DNA of 37,620 nucleotides, from positions 1-37,620 of the forward strand of contig QILK01000143.1 of NCBI GenBank assembly GCA_003233345.1, read 5' to 3'. The stretch comes from Gammaproteobacteria bacterium (GTDB lineage Bacteria; Pseudomonadota; Gammaproteobacteria; SZUA-21). Position numbers and translations under genes: made by a program. Shown piece after piece: positions 1-9,933 of the stretch (the first letter of the stretch is position 1; every line of letters starts with the position of its first letter). The notes beneath the pieces were generated by a model. That model searched no databases, had not been told where the DNA came from, and saw nothing but the letters and a program-made list of their open reading frames with translations.

Positions 1-423
1 GCCAGCTTTTTCTATTTCCTGAAGGACATAATATAGTACGGGTGACGCGCGATCATAAATTCTTTCCAGGTATTGCGGATGCACAGAATACCAGCGTAAC
101 TGGGCATCAATGCGGGCGTGAGAAATCGTTTTGATCGAAAATCCTTTACGCATCCGTTTCCACAAGGCATTGGCCTGCTCGACGTCGGGCTCTTTGCTTT
201 CTTGGGTCTTTTCCTCCGGGTCTTTAGCATGCCCTTCGGTAATAATATTGTAACTGTATTGGTAGTCAGCATCGGGTTGAGTATGCAGGTATGCCTCGAC
301 CAGCTTATCGTTAAGCTTGCCACTTTTTGCATGATTGATATTGGAAGCAGAGTTACGGTTGTTAACGCTACAACCTGCGAGAATAAAAAATACAATAATG
401 ATTAGCCAGTGAAAGTATCTCAT
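1..423 (-). CDS. mltD: Membrane-bound lytic murein transglycosylase D, lipoprotein, 5' part only (runs off left edge)
   Basis: Reverse-strand frame from ATG at 423 stays open to base 1: MRYFHWLIIIVFFILAGCSVNN (lipobox LAGC) ... LWKRMRKGFSIKTISHARIDAQLRWYSVHPQYLERIYDRASPVLYYVLQEIEKAG, matching the MltD N-terminal pattern. The ORF track lists a different frame (12..395), probably because this one has no stop in the window. Confidence 0.85.
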   Translation of the reverse strand, partial: MRYFHWLIIIVFFILAGCSVNNRNSASNINHAKSGKLNDKLVEAYLHTQPDADYQYSYNIITEGHAKDPEEKTQESKEPDVEQANALWKRMRKGFSIKTISHARIDAQLRWYSVHPQYLERIYDRASPVLYYVLQEIEKAG

Positions 424-867
424 CTAATAAACCCTTTTTAACTCAATGTTGCTGAAAACTAGAATAGTATTTAAGTGCAAATTCAATCAGTGTCTTATAA
501 AGACAATGATGATAAAGTGCCAAGCGCAGTTAAACTATCCGTCAAGTTTCGCTGTCGCTGTCACAATAATGCAATTAATATGCTCAACACCAGCCCTTAA
601 TAGCATAACGTGCCTATCTGCCTGAACTTTAAGGGATTTATTTAGCAATTGATGCTAAACTATAACTGATAAGTTATTGATAAGCAATCATAAAGTCCGA
701 ATAATTGCGGCGGGTTATAGCGCTGAAAAATAGTAAGTTTTACTAAGACAGGGTTTGGATTTATGTAAGAATAGTTTAGAATTCAGTTACATCCAAAAAT
801 TTCATTAAGCTAGAAAGCTTTCCGATTAAGCGATTGAAAATTAGCCAAAAACGAAACTACAATCAAT

Positions 868-1611
868 ATGAGTGATTTTAACGACTGGTATCAATGTCAG
901 CTGGGCAAAGAGCTTGGTAGCGCAGAAAAAACGGTACTCTCGACTGAGCTACAAAATATCTTTGGCTATAACCTGCTATTGCTAGGTGCTTCAGATAGTG
1001 GATTGATTGACGCCAGCCGAATAATGCATCGGGTTTCAGTTGTCTCCGAAGTACCCCAAGAGCAGCCCGGTGCCATTAATCTGACGATTGTGCGCGGTAG
1101 TGATACACAGCTTCCGATTCGCACAGACAGTATAGACGCTTTGATTTTTTATCATTCGATGGATTTTTCTCAAGATCCACACCAGGCATTGCGCGAAGCG
1201 GAACGGGTTTTGGTTGCCGAAGGCCATATTTTTATTGTCGGCTTTAATCCTGGTAGCCTCTGGGGGTTGTACCGTTTAATCAAGTTTAGACGTAAGTCGG
1301 CACCCTGGAATGGCAGTTTTCGCAGAACAACACAAGTCAAAGACTGGTTAAGATTATTAGGATTTGAACTGATCAATACCCGCTATATGTTTCACCGGCC
1401 ACCGGTGCAGCGCGAAAGCTTACTAAATAAATTTGGATTTATGGAAAAAATAATGCCTAAACTGCTGCCATTTTCCGGAGCGAGTTATTTAATCGTTGCC
1501 CGAAAAAAGGTGTCAACCATGACGCCCATTAAACCGCGGTGGCGTCGTAACCGTAAAATGGTTGGCGGCGTTGTTGATACCGCCTCACAAAAAAACGCTA
1601 ATCAATCATAA
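868..1611 (+). CDS. SAM-dependent methyltransferase, YafS-like
   Basis: 247 aa with Methyltransf_11-like motifs (IDALIFYHSMDFSQDPHQALREAERVLVAEGHIFIVGFNPGSLWGLYR) and the usual position upstream of rnhA. Confidence 0.8.
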   Translation: MSDFNDWYQCQLGKELGSAEKTVLSTELQNIFGYNLLLLGASDSGLIDASRIMHRVSVVSEVPQEQPGAINLTIVRGSDTQLPIRTDSIDALIFYHSMDFSQDPHQALREAERVLVAEGHIFIVGFNPGSLWGLYRLIKFRRKSAPWNGSFRRTTQVKDWLRLLGFELINTRYMFHRPPVQRESLLNKFGFMEKIMPKLLPFSGASYLIVARKKVSTMTPIKPRWRRNRKMVGGVVDTASQKNANQS

Positions 1612-1620
1612 GATATTAAT

Positions 1621-2058
1621 ATGTCAGAAACTAAAGTCGAAATATATACCGATGGTGCTTGCAGAGGCAATCCGGGCCCGGGTGGCTGGGGGGTGTTAAT
1701 GCGCTATGATGCCAATGAAAAATCATTATATGGCGGAGAAAAAGAAACGACCAATAATCGCATGGAGTTAACGGCGGCGATTAAAGGTCTGGAAGCGCTC
1801 AAGCAATCCTGCGAGGTGGTGATTACAACCGATTCCAAGTATGTGATGGACGGTATCACCTCGTGGATTCATAACTGGAAAAAGAAGAACTGGATGACGG
1901 CGGGAAAAAAGCCAGTCAAGAATGTTGATTTATGGAAACAACTCGATAAATTGGTTGTTCAGCACAAGATCGACTGGCGTTGGGTCAAGGGACACTCAGG
2001 GCATCCCGAAAATGAACTTGCCGATCAATTGGCTAACCAGGCGATCGATGAATTATAA
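1621..2058 (+). CDS. rnhA: Ribonuclease HI
   Basis: [29 protein letters not shown]...[18 protein letters not shown]...DSKYVMDGI...[20 protein letters not shown]; canonical RNase HI. Confidence 0.97.
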   Translation: MSETKVEIYTDGACRGNPGPGGWGVLMRYDANEKSLYGGEKETTNNRMELTAAIKGLEALKQSCEVVITTDSKYVMDGITSWIHNWKKKNWMTAGKKPVKNVDLWKQLDKLVVQHKIDWRWVKGHSGHPENELADQLANQAIDEL

Positions 2059-2067
2059 AGGCTTATT

Positions 2068-2749
2068 ATGAGACAGGTGGTACTAGACACAGAAACAACC
2101 GGGTTAGATCCGGCTCAGGGACATCGTATTATTGAAATTGGTTGTGTTGAGCTTATTAAACGGGGATATTGATGCCGGGGCAATTGAGGTTCACGGTATC
2201 AGTAATGAATTTTTATTAGACAAACCCAAGTTTGCCGATATCGTTGATGATTTTATTGATTTTATAAAAGGCGCGGAATTGGTTATTCACAATGCACCGT
2301 TTGACGTCGGTTTTATCAATTCCGAGTTGTTGCTGTTAGATGCGGGTGCAAAATCCGTTGATAAAATCTGTGGAGTACTCGATACACTGGTGTTGGCCCG
2401 GGAAATACACCCAGGGCAACGCAATAGCCTTGATGCGCTATGCAAACGTTATGATATAGATAATTCCAGACGCGAGAAACACGGTGCCTTGCTCGATGCC
2501 GAGATACTTGCAGACGTTTTTCTGGCAATGACCGGCGGCCAGACCGATCTATTGTTAGACGCGACCGTTGCCGACAACGGTAAAAATAAAGCTGCCAGTC
2601 TTGTGAATAAAAAGTTGGATATAGCCGGACTAGATCAGTTACGGATTATCAAGGCCTCAGAAGAAGAGCAGAAAGCGCATCAGCAAAAACTAGAAAAAAT
2701 TAACAAAGCCAGTAACGGCCAATGTCTATGGTTACGGGGTGACATGTAA
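2068..2749 (+). pseudogene. dnaQ: DNA polymerase III epsilon subunit (proofreading exonuclease) with internal deletion and frameshift
   Basis: Frame 1 (2068-2172): MRQVVLDTETTGLDPAQGHRIIEIGCVELIKRGY*. Frame 2 resumes with NGDIDAGAIEVHGISNEFLLDKPKFADIVDDFIDFIKGAELVIHNAPFDVGF... to 2749. The segment equivalent to E. coli DnaQ RRLTGNNFHVYLKPDR is missing at the junction near 2155-2165. Confidence 0.8.
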
Positions 2750-2750
2750 C

Positions 2751-2957
2751 CCGGACTTCGCGCAGCGAACGCCAGGGAAACGAACATGGTTACAATGGTA
2801 AGCAGGATGTGCCGGATACCTCTCACGGGGGGTATTAGCGTTTGTTTGTATTTAGAGTGGTTATTCTTTCTCCCGGCGTTCGCTACGCGAAGTCCGGGCT
2901 ACTCATAAATGTGTTTCTATTTAATACTTGCCCCGACTCTTAGCGAAGTTCGGGTCA
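2751..2957. repeat. REP-like palindromic repeats between convergent dnaQ and antiporter operon
   Basis: CCCGGACTTCGCGCAGCGAACGCC (about 2752) and its near-perfect inverse GGCGTTCGCTACGCGAAGTCCGGG (about 2875-2898), plus a degenerate copy near 2930-2955. Same family as the copies at about 22421, 22613 and 22805. Confidence 0.8.
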
Positions 2958-4673
2958 CTAGTAAGTTGAATACGTAAAGATGGTTAATAGGGCAATGCCG
3001 AATATTAGCAGACTAATCCACACCATGCCTTCAACACTAAGACTCCAGTACCCCAGCTGTTTTATCCTTGAGTCAGGTTCCAGTTGCAGTTTTTTATAGA
3101 GTGTTTTAATGGAACGCTTTATCGTCGCCGTGCCAATATAATACAAAGGCTCAAGCAAATTGACTAAGCCGGGTAACAATCGACGATAAAACCAGTCAAA
3201 GTCAAGACTGATTGTCAACGTTCGTTTCATCATGGGTAGCAATATAAAAAAGGCGAGCCCGGAAAACAGTAAGAGTTGAATTTGGGTAACGACGTGCGCA
3301 GCGTCATAGGGGACATAGCTTGTCTTTAATGCTGGCAGTAGTGAATATAAGGGGTCTGGGTATATCCCCAGCCCAATGCATAAAAAAGAAAAAATATACA
3401 TAGACAGGCGCATATTTAGCGGTGCTTCTGCGGGACGCAGTCCCGAATCTTTTTGAAAAAAGACAAACCATGGAAATTTAATGCCTGCGTGTAAAAACAC
3501 ACCGGCCGTCGCCGCGAGCAGCAGGTACCAAATCACCGATAAGTGTTCATACGCCGCAGCGCTGGATATCATCGACTTGGATATAAAACCGGATGTTAGC
3601 GGAAAGGCGGATATTGAAAGTGCGCCGATGATGCCACAAACGGCAGTAACCGGCATGGTTTGAAACAAACCCCCAAGGTCTGTGCATTTTCGATAACCAG
3701 TTCGATATAAAACAGATCCCGCTGACATTATTAACAGGGCTTTGTATATGATATGGGCGAACGCGTGCGCAGCAACACCGTTGAGTGCTAAGTCGGTACC
3801 GATACCGATACCGGTGACCATAAACCCGACTTGATTAATAATGCTATAGGCGAGTATGCGGCGCATGTCATTTTCAAGCAGCGCGTAAATAATGCCGTAA
3901 AACACCATGTACAGGCCGATAAAAATAAGTAGTTTGGTACCCGCAAACGCAATTAGCAACACATAGACTGCCGTTTTTGTGGTGAAAGCGGATAGAAAAA
4001 CCGAGCCACTCGGGCTGGCTTCCGGATAAGCATCGGCTATCCAGGCGGATAAAGGCGGTGCGCCGGCATTAATCAAGAACCCAGCGAGAATAAACCAATA
4101 GGAAACGGTTGCTTCGCGTCCGACCATCGATTCGAAAAGAATTTTTCCAGTTTCTGAATAGTAACTGATGATCCCTATCATCAAAATAACGCCGCCAAAC
4201 AAGTGCACCAGAAGGTAACGTATGCCTGCCTTGCGAGATCCGCTAGTGTTATTAGCCCATAGGATCATGGTCGATGCGATTGCCATGATTTCCCAGAAGA
4301 TAAACAGCGTGATCAGGTCGCCAGCGAGTACGACGCTAATGCCTGATCCCGCGTAAATCATTGCTGAGACCAATTCCGTTAATTTAGCCTGATTGAGCGC
4401 GTAAATATTGCCGACAAGCGCCATTATCGAAAAAATAACGGCGAATAGTTTTCCAAACGGCGTCAACTTAATGATCAGTAATTCGTATTCGAGGAAAGGC
4501 AGTTTTAGACTGTAATCATCCGGAATCAGTAGTATCAGAATAAGGCTGGCAATGGGGGCCGCGATCAGCAGAAACTTTCGGTACAGGCTGGGTAACAGTG
4601 GCAGTAAAAACGCAGCCAATACTAAGAGCAGGCCCGGCGGTATCATTAGATTAGTCATTATAATATTGCTCAT
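2958..4673 (-). CDS. ND5/MrpD-like antiporter subunit (proton_antipo_M family), large subunit 3
   Basis: 571 aa multi-TM protein: LITLFIFWEIMAIASTMILWAN, GAPPLSAWIADAYPEASPSGSVFLSAFTTKTAVYVLL, NDMRRILAYSIINQVGFMVTGIG. Confidence 0.9.
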   Translation of the reverse strand: MSNIIMTNLMIPPGLLLVLAAFLLPLLPSLYRKFLLIAAPIASLILILLIPDDYSLKLPFLEYELLIIKLTPFGKLFAVIFSIMALVGNIYALNQAKLTELVSAMIYAGSGISVVLAGDLITLFIFWEIMAIASTMILWANNTSGSRKAGIRYLLVHLFGGVILMIGIISYYSETGKILFESMVGREATVSYWFILAGFLINAGAPPLSAWIADAYPEASPSGSVFLSAFTTKTAVYVLLIAFAGTKLLIFIGLYMVFYGIIYALLENDMRRILAYSIINQVGFMVTGIGIGTDLALNGVAAHAFAHIIYKALLIMSAGSVLYRTGYRKCTDLGGLFQTMPVTAVCGIIGALSISAFPLTSGFISKSMISSAAAYEHLSVIWYLLLAATAGVFLHAGIKFPWFVFFQKDSGLRPAEAPLNMRLSMYIFSFLCIGLGIYPDPLYSLLPALKTSYVPYDAAHVVTQIQLLLFSGLAFFILLPMMKRTLTISLDFDWFYRRLLPGLVNLLEPLYYIGTATIKRSIKTLYKKLQLEPDSRIKQLGYWSLSVEGMVWISLLIFGIALLTIFTYSTY

Positions 4674-4899
4674 CCCGCTTGATTAGCCACCCGAGCAGTT
4701 TGGCGAATAATACCATTAACACACAGGCGCCGAATCCGAACCATGCCGAGAACCCAAAACTGCCATCTAATCCGAAATAGGCTTTAACATCAACGAATAG
4801 CTCAACCAGAACACTGATCGCCAGCAAGCAATATAAAATGATCCACAACTTTTTGATGGTGGTTTTTCGCTGTAACCAATGAATTTTTTCATTCATCAC
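4651..4899 (-). CDS. Small membrane protein of the antiporter operon
   Basis: 82 aa with two hydrophobic segments, overlapping both neighbours in a tightly packed operon. Confidence 0.7.
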   Translation of the reverse strand: MMNEKIHWLQRKTTIKKLWIILYCLLAISVLVELFVDVKAYFGLDGSFGFSAWFGFGACVLMVLFAKLLGWLIKRDEQYYND

Positions 4900-6422
4900 A
4901 AGATTCCTTTTAGCGACTGGGTCAGGGTTGTGAATACCGTTGGGAAAAAGAAAAATATTAACGTTAAACCTGCAGTACAGACCAAGGCAATAACAATCGG
5001 CAATGGGGCTTCTTTAATTTCCGTCTCGCCAGCGGGTGGCGATTTAAAAAATGCTGAATAGATAATGGGCAAAAAATATCCGGCATTCAGTAGCGTACTA
5101 ATAATAATGACGGCCAATACAAACCAGGACTGAACATTAATCGCGCCCATCAACAGATACCATTTGCTGATAAACCCGGCCAGCGGTGGCAGGCCGATCA
5201 TCGACAGTCCGCCAATAGTAAAGGCGACCATGGTCCAGGGCATGATTTTCCCTATGCCGTTAAGCTGGTTAAGCTCGGTTTTACGGCTTGCCGTATAAAT
5301 AGAACCGGCGGCAAAGAACAAGGTGATTTTACCGAAGGCATGAGCAACGATATGTAATGCGGCAGCAATGATTGCAAACGGGGTAGCCAGCATAGCCGCC
5401 ATAATAATATAAGACAATTGACTGATGGTTGAGTAGGCGAGCATGCGTTTTAAATTAGTCTGTTTAAAGGCGATCCAGGAAGCGATTATAATGGTAAATC
5501 CGGCGATATAGATGACAAGCTCGGTGGTCGGAATCTTTACCAATAGCCCCGGGCTAAAGATATAGATGACAATTTTGGTAATGGAAAACACACCGGCTTT
5601 AACCACAGCGACGGCATGCAGCAAGGCACTGACCGGTGTCGGGGCAACCATGGCTGCGGGTAACCAGCGATGCATCGGCATGATGGCAGCCTTGCCAATA
5701 CCAAACACGTAAAGCAGTAGTAAGATTGACAAGGCTGCAGGATCAACGTCTTTAGAAAAAATGCCGCCTGGCGTGAACTCCAGTGTTTTGGTAATGCTCC
5801 AGGTCCAGATAATGGCAAATAGGAAAAAAGCAATTGATGAACCCAGTAAAACACCAAGATAGACACGACCTGATTTGGCCGCAGCCATGGTGCCCTTATG
5901 GGTGACCAGTGGATAGGTCGACAGTGTCAGAATTTCGTAAAATATAAATAAAGTCAGCAGATTTCCAGACATGGAAAGGCCCATGGTGCTGGAGATGGCG
6001 ATGGCAAAACAGAGATAGAATCGGGTCTGGTGTTTTTCATTATTGCCACGCATATAGCCGATTGAATAGATCGTATTGATGATCCATAACAATGAGGCCA
6101 GTGTCGCAAACAACATCCCGAGTGATTCGACCCTGAATTTAAAGGCAATTTCCGGGAACAGATTAAATAATTTTAATTCAATCGAGTTAGAGTAAGCGAA
6201 GGGGAAAAGCAGGCAAACTGCGGTAAACAAAACAATTGCGCTGATAAGCGATATTGCGTCGCGAATATTGGCAAACCGGGAAAACACGAGTACCAGCACA
6301 GCGCAAGCGACTGGTGTGAGTAGAATGATCGATAAAAGAATAACTGGATTCACGCTAACTCCCAAAAAGGCTATCAGCGGCCTGGCGCGCAAATTCGATA
6401 TTAATGGTTGTATCGATTCCAA
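4896..6422 (-). CDS. MrpD/ND5-like antiporter subunit, large subunit 2
   Basis: 508 aa: NLLTLFIFYEILTLSTYPLVTHKG, KAAIMPMHRWLPAAMVAPTPVSALLHAVAVVKAGVF, NLKRMLAYSTISQLSYIIMAAML. Confidence 0.92.
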   Translation of the reverse strand: MESIQPLISNLRARPLIAFLGVSVNPVILLSIILLTPVACAVLVLVFSRFANIRDAISLISAIVLFTAVCLLFPFAYSNSIELKLFNLFPEIAFKFRVESLGMLFATLASLLWIINTIYSIGYMRGNNEKHQTRFYLCFAIAISSTMGLSMSGNLLTLFIFYEILTLSTYPLVTHKGTMAAAKSGRVYLGVLLGSSIAFFLFAIIWTWSITKTLEFTPGGIFSKDVDPAALSILLLLYVFGIGKAAIMPMHRWLPAAMVAPTPVSALLHAVAVVKAGVFSITKIVIYIFSPGLLVKIPTTELVIYIAGFTIIIASWIAFKQTNLKRMLAYSTISQLSYIIMAAMLATPFAIIAAALHIVAHAFGKITLFFAAGSIYTASRKTELNQLNGIGKIMPWTMVAFTIGGLSMIGLPPLAGFISKWYLLMGAINVQSWFVLAVIIISTLLNAGYFLPIIYSAFFKSPPAGETEIKEAPLPIVIALVCTAGLTLIFFFFPTVFTTLTQSLKGIL

Positions 6423-7830
6423 AGTAAATATTTAGAATCACCAGCATCCACAGGGGTATCAGCAAAGCAAGCGGTGCCTCTTTGACAGTCGTTGTTTTTG
6501 TCTCATGCTCTTTAAAGTAGGCCGCCTCAACAACTCGCCATATATAGACTATTGCTAGCAGAGAGGTAAACATAATAAGGGCAGTCAGTATCAGGTATTC
6601 CTGCTCCAACGTGGCTGAAACCAAAGCCCATTTACTGGTAAAACCCGCAGTTAAAGGCACGCCGATTAAACTAAGACCGGCGATGACAAAGGCTGCGGTC
6701 GTCCAGGGCATTCGTTTGCCGATGCCATTTAACTGGGATAATTGTGCATGTCCAAGCTTATAGATCATGCAACCGAGTACCAGGAACAGTGTGGTTTTTA
6801 TAATCGCGTGATTGAAAATATGGGTGATCGTTGCTGATAAACCACTAACGCTAAATAAGCCGATACCCAGAAATAAATAACCAATTTGGGCGATACTGGA
6901 ATAGGCGAGCATGCGTTTTAGATTGTCTTGCTTGAGTGCCAGTATCGATCCAAACAACATGGCGACGACCGCGAGAATAATAAAAGCCGGACCAAGATGG
7001 GCCTTGCTTACGGCATATGTTTGATCGAATACGGTAAATAAAAAACGAATCAGTGCATAAATGGATACTTTGGTTGCCGTACCGGCTAAAAATGCGGATA
7101 CCGAGATTGGTGCATGGGTATAGGCTCCTGGCAACCAGATATGCACTGGAAATAATGCCGATTTGATTGCCAGCCCGATTACGATAAACGCCAGCGATAC
7201 CTGAACGGATTGCTTACCCAGTAATGCCGGTAGGCGTTGTGCCAGATCGGTCATGTTAAGCGTGCCAGTATGCGCATACATCAGGCCGATACCAATCAGC
7301 AAAAAAGTCGCACCAATGGTTCCCATGATCAGATAGCGGAATGATGATATTAACGCAGCCCGGTTTTTGCCCATGCTGATAAGCGCGTATGAAGCCAGCG
7401 ATGAAATTTCCATAAATACAAACAAGTTAAAGGCATCACCCGTGACCGTGATACCTAATAAACCCGTCAGACATAGTAGGTACGCTGAATAAAACAGGGG
7501 TATTTTTTCTGCTTTAATTTCGTCTTTCAGGCTGACTCGCGAATAGAGTGCAACAATAAAGGCGATCAAAGAAACGATAAAGGCGACGATCGCGGCGACC
7601 ATGTCTAAGCGATATTGGATACCTACCGGGGCGTCCCAAAACCCGATGGCGTAGGTGAGGGCGGTTTCCGATGTTGAAACCAGGATAAGCAGTTTTACCG
7701 AGAGCAGAAAACAGATACCGGAAACAACGGATACCAACGCCCAAACGAGTGCGCGTGATTTTATTAACACGCAAACGGGTGCGGCAATAAGTGGAATAGC
7801 AACCAGCAAAACCAGAAAATGAGACTGCAT
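6355..7830 (-). CDS. mrpD: MrpD-like antiporter subunit, large subunit 1
   Basis: 491 aa: DAFNLFVFMEISSLASYALISMGKN, KSALFPVHIWLPGAYTHAPISVSAFLAGTATKVSIYALIRF, NLKRMLAYSSIAQIGYLFLGIG. Confidence 0.9.
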   Translation of the reverse strand: MQSHFLVLLVAIPLIAAPVCVLIKSRALVWALVSVVSGICFLLSVKLLILVSTSETALTYAIGFWDAPVGIQYRLDMVAAIVAFIVSLIAFIVALYSRVSLKDEIKAEKIPLFYSAYLLCLTGLLGITVTGDAFNLFVFMEISSLASYALISMGKNRAALISSFRYLIMGTIGATFLLIGIGLMYAHTGTLNMTDLAQRLPALLGKQSVQVSLAFIVIGLAIKSALFPVHIWLPGAYTHAPISVSAFLAGTATKVSIYALIRFLFTVFDQTYAVSKAHLGPAFIILAVVAMLFGSILALKQDNLKRMLAYSSIAQIGYLFLGIGLFSVSGLSATITHIFNHAIIKTTLFLVLGCMIYKLGHAQLSQLNGIGKRMPWTTAAFVIAGLSLIGVPLTAGFTSKWALVSATLEQEYLILTALIMFTSLLAIVYIWRVVEAAYFKEHETKTTTVKEAPLALLIPLWMLVILNIYFGIDTTINIEFARQAADSLFGS

Positions 7831-7890
7831 ATTACTTAGACCGCCGGTATTTATTCATTATGTTCCGAAGCTTGCTTGCGACAGGGTATT

Positions 7891-8253
7891 TTATTGTTGC
7901 TTGTTCTCAATTTCCAGTATTTCATCTTCTTCAATAGTACCGTAAGCCTTGCGTATCCGAATAATGAGCGCTAGCCCTAGGGAGGTCATGGCGACCCCAA
8001 CTACAATTGCTGTCAAAATAAGCACATGGGGTAGAGGATTGGAATAAACGGTATCCGGCGCATTTTTTAGAAAAATAGGTGCGGTCCCCCCGAGTATTTT
8101 ACCTAAACTTATATATAGAATAAAAACCGACGCTTGAAACAGATTTAAACCCACAATCTTTTTAACCAGATTAGAGCTGGCGATTACCATATACAATCCG
8201 ACGAGCATTAGCAAGATAACCATCCAGTAATTAAATAGTCCTAGAATTTTCAT
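7891..8253 (-). CDS. mrpC: MrpC / NuoK-like antiporter subunit
   Basis: 120 aa: GLYMVIASSNLVKKIVGLNLFQASVFILYISLGK...NPLPHVLILTAIVVGVAMTSLGLALIIRI. Confidence 0.92.
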   Translation of the reverse strand: MKILGLFNYWMVILLMLVGLYMVIASSNLVKKIVGLNLFQASVFILYISLGKILGGTAPIFLKNAPDTVYSNPLPHVLILTAIVVGVAMTSLGLALIIRIRKAYGTIEEDEILEIENKQQ

Positions 8254-8732
8254 TCGTGTTTACCTTTTTCATTCGGTATTCCATCCGCTTCAATATCACT
8301 ATCATCTTCGGCGGCAAAGTTATAAAAAATGCTTAGTATGACCGATGAGACGGTAATACCGACACCCAATTCAACCAGCAAAATTCCCAGGTGTTGTCCG
8401 CCGGGGTTTGCTGCATGCGGGAGTGCACTGGGAATTAGCGCGCCATATTCAAGAAAATTTCCGCCGAGAAAAATAGAGGCAAATCCAACTGACGCATAAA
8501 GTATTACTCCAACAGCAGATAATACCTGCACCAGCGTTGGTGATATAATTTTTTTAGTATTCTCAAGTCCAAAGACCAAGGTGTGTAAAATAAAGGCGGC
8601 TGTATAGATAACACCAGCCTGAAAACCACCACCGGGTCCGTAGTCTCCGTGGAATTGTGTATAGAGAGCAAACAGTAATATCGACGGAATCAATAATTTT
8701 GCAACAACGCGCAATACGATATGATGGTTCAT
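8250..8732 (-). CDS. mrpB: MrpB-type antiporter subunit
   Basis: 160 aa: LRVVAKLLIPSILLFALYTQFHGDYGPGGGFQAGVIYTAAFILH; MnhB signature. Confidence 0.92.
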   Translation of the reverse strand: MNHHIVLRVVAKLLIPSILLFALYTQFHGDYGPGGGFQAGVIYTAAFILHTLVFGLENTKKIISPTLVQVLSAVGVILYASVGFASIFLGGNFLEYGALIPSALPHAANPGGQHLGILLVELGVGITVSSVILSIFYNFAAEDDSDIEADGIPNEKGKHE

Positions 8733-9253
8733 GAGATTTTCGGGTCTGCTTTGCGTTTGTTATTTTTTCGGCGACCACCCAATAACAGCAATACACCAAT
8801 ACCTGCCGTAAAGACCACTGTCACTTCGCCGAGTGTATCGTATCCCCGATAACTGGCGAGGATTGCGGTAACCATATTGGGTGACTTGGTATCGGATTCG
8901 CTATTTTCAATATAATATTCAGCGATCGGATGTGTATGTACCGGGTTGTTTGCCTGGCCAAAACCGGGCATATCGTGCAAGCCATAAATCAGTAAGCCAG
9001 CGACAAAAACGGTGACCAGTAAAGGCAACACGCGCAGTGTTTTTGCCGGTTTGGTATCATGACCGACATGTAATAAGGTTGCCAAAACTAAAATAGTGGA
9101 AATGCCAGCACCCACTGCAGCTTCAGTAAACGCGACATCAACGGCGTCCATGGTCATAAAAAAAGTAGAGGCCAGCAGGCTATAAATACTAAGCAAGATC
9201 GCCCCGGCAAATAAATTGCGCATCAAGGTAATGACGACTGCACAGATCAGCAT
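8729..9253 (-). CDS. MbhD/MbhE-like (DUF4040) antiporter subunit, equivalent to the MrpA C-terminal region
   Basis: 174 aa: MDAVDVAFTEAAVGAGISTILVLATLLHVG ... ILASYRGYDTLGEVTVVFTAGIGVLLLLG. The same frame is open upstream towards mrpG, so the true start may be earlier. Confidence 0.85.
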   Translation of the reverse strand: MLICAVVITLMRNLFAGAILLSIYSLLASTFFMTMDAVDVAFTEAAVGAGISTILVLATLLHVGHDTKPAKTLRVLPLLVTVFVAGLLIYGLHDMPGFGQANNPVHTHPIAEYYIENSESDTKSPNMVTAILASYRGYDTLGEVTVVFTAGIGVLLLLGGRRKNNKRKADPKIS

Positions 9254-9303
9254 AAAGCTCAGAACCGATACCGACAGTATAAGCGTTCCTAGTTCTTGCG
9301 TTT

Positions 9304-9636
9304 CTATGACGGTTTCTCCTGATTATCTTTTTGATCATCCAGTTTTGGCTTCAAGCCGCCGTGAATAGCTGCTTTCGCCAATGCGTGTGTCGAGCTTGGG
9401 CTGGTAATGAAGATAAATATTAGTATCATCAGCAGTTTTACCGTTACCAGTGTCATTCCGGCTGCAATCATTAACCCCAGCAGGATAAACCCGGCACCGA
9501 GTGTATCGGTTATACTGGCAGCATGAAAGCGGGTAAACAGATCGGGAAAACGATGGATGCCTATGCCGCCTATAATTAAAAAAATACTACCCAGTAGCAA
9601 GCAAAGCCACTCTAATAGAGTAAACAGCAGTTCCAT
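9304..9636 (-). CDS. mrpG: MrpG antiporter subunit
   Basis: 110 aa: GGIGIHRFPDLFTRFHAASITDTLGAGFILLGLMIAAG; MnhG/PhaG pattern. Confidence 0.93.
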   Translation of the reverse strand: MELLFTLLEWLCLLLGSIFLIIGGIGIHRFPDLFTRFHAASITDTLGAGFILLGLMIAAGMTLVTVKLLMILIFIFITSPSSTHALAKAAIHGGLKPKLDDQKDNQEKPS

Positions 9637-9933
9637 CTAGTCTTTCCCTTCGGGTTTTTTAGCGTTAGGCTTTCCTGAAAAATGAAACCCGCCATACTCA
9701 AAGTATTTGAGAACCGCCACTACGCCAATAAAATTGATTAACGCATAGACCAGGGCAATATCAAGAAAATCCGGGCGGCCAAATAGAAACCCCATGGTGG
9801 CGATAATAAGAACAGTTTTGGTGCCGATGATATTTGCCGCCAGTATCCGGTCATATAAAGTTGGACCTTTTATGGCTCTTATTAATGCCAACAACATCGT
9901 AATCAGTATCGCGATGACCACTGCCAAATACAC
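9637..9933 (-). CDS. mrpF: MrpF antiporter subunit
   Basis: 98 aa: LALIRAIKGPTLYDRILAANIIGTKTVLIIATMGFLFGRPDFLDIALVYALINFIGVVAVLKYFE. Confidence 0.93.
   Translation of the reverse strand: MYLAVVIAILITMLLALIRAIKGPTLYDRILAANIIGTKTVLIIATMGFLFGRPDFLDIALVYALINFIGVVAVLKYFEYGGFHFSGKPNAKKPEGKD

Noticed and set aside
12-395. ORF 12..395 (-) in the track
   Set aside because: Wrong frame; the overlapping reverse frame starting at 423 encodes MltD with a lipobox.
2132-2172. Programmed frameshift in dnaQ
   Set aside because: Conserved residues between the two frames are missing outright, so a frameshift alone could not restore a normal protein.
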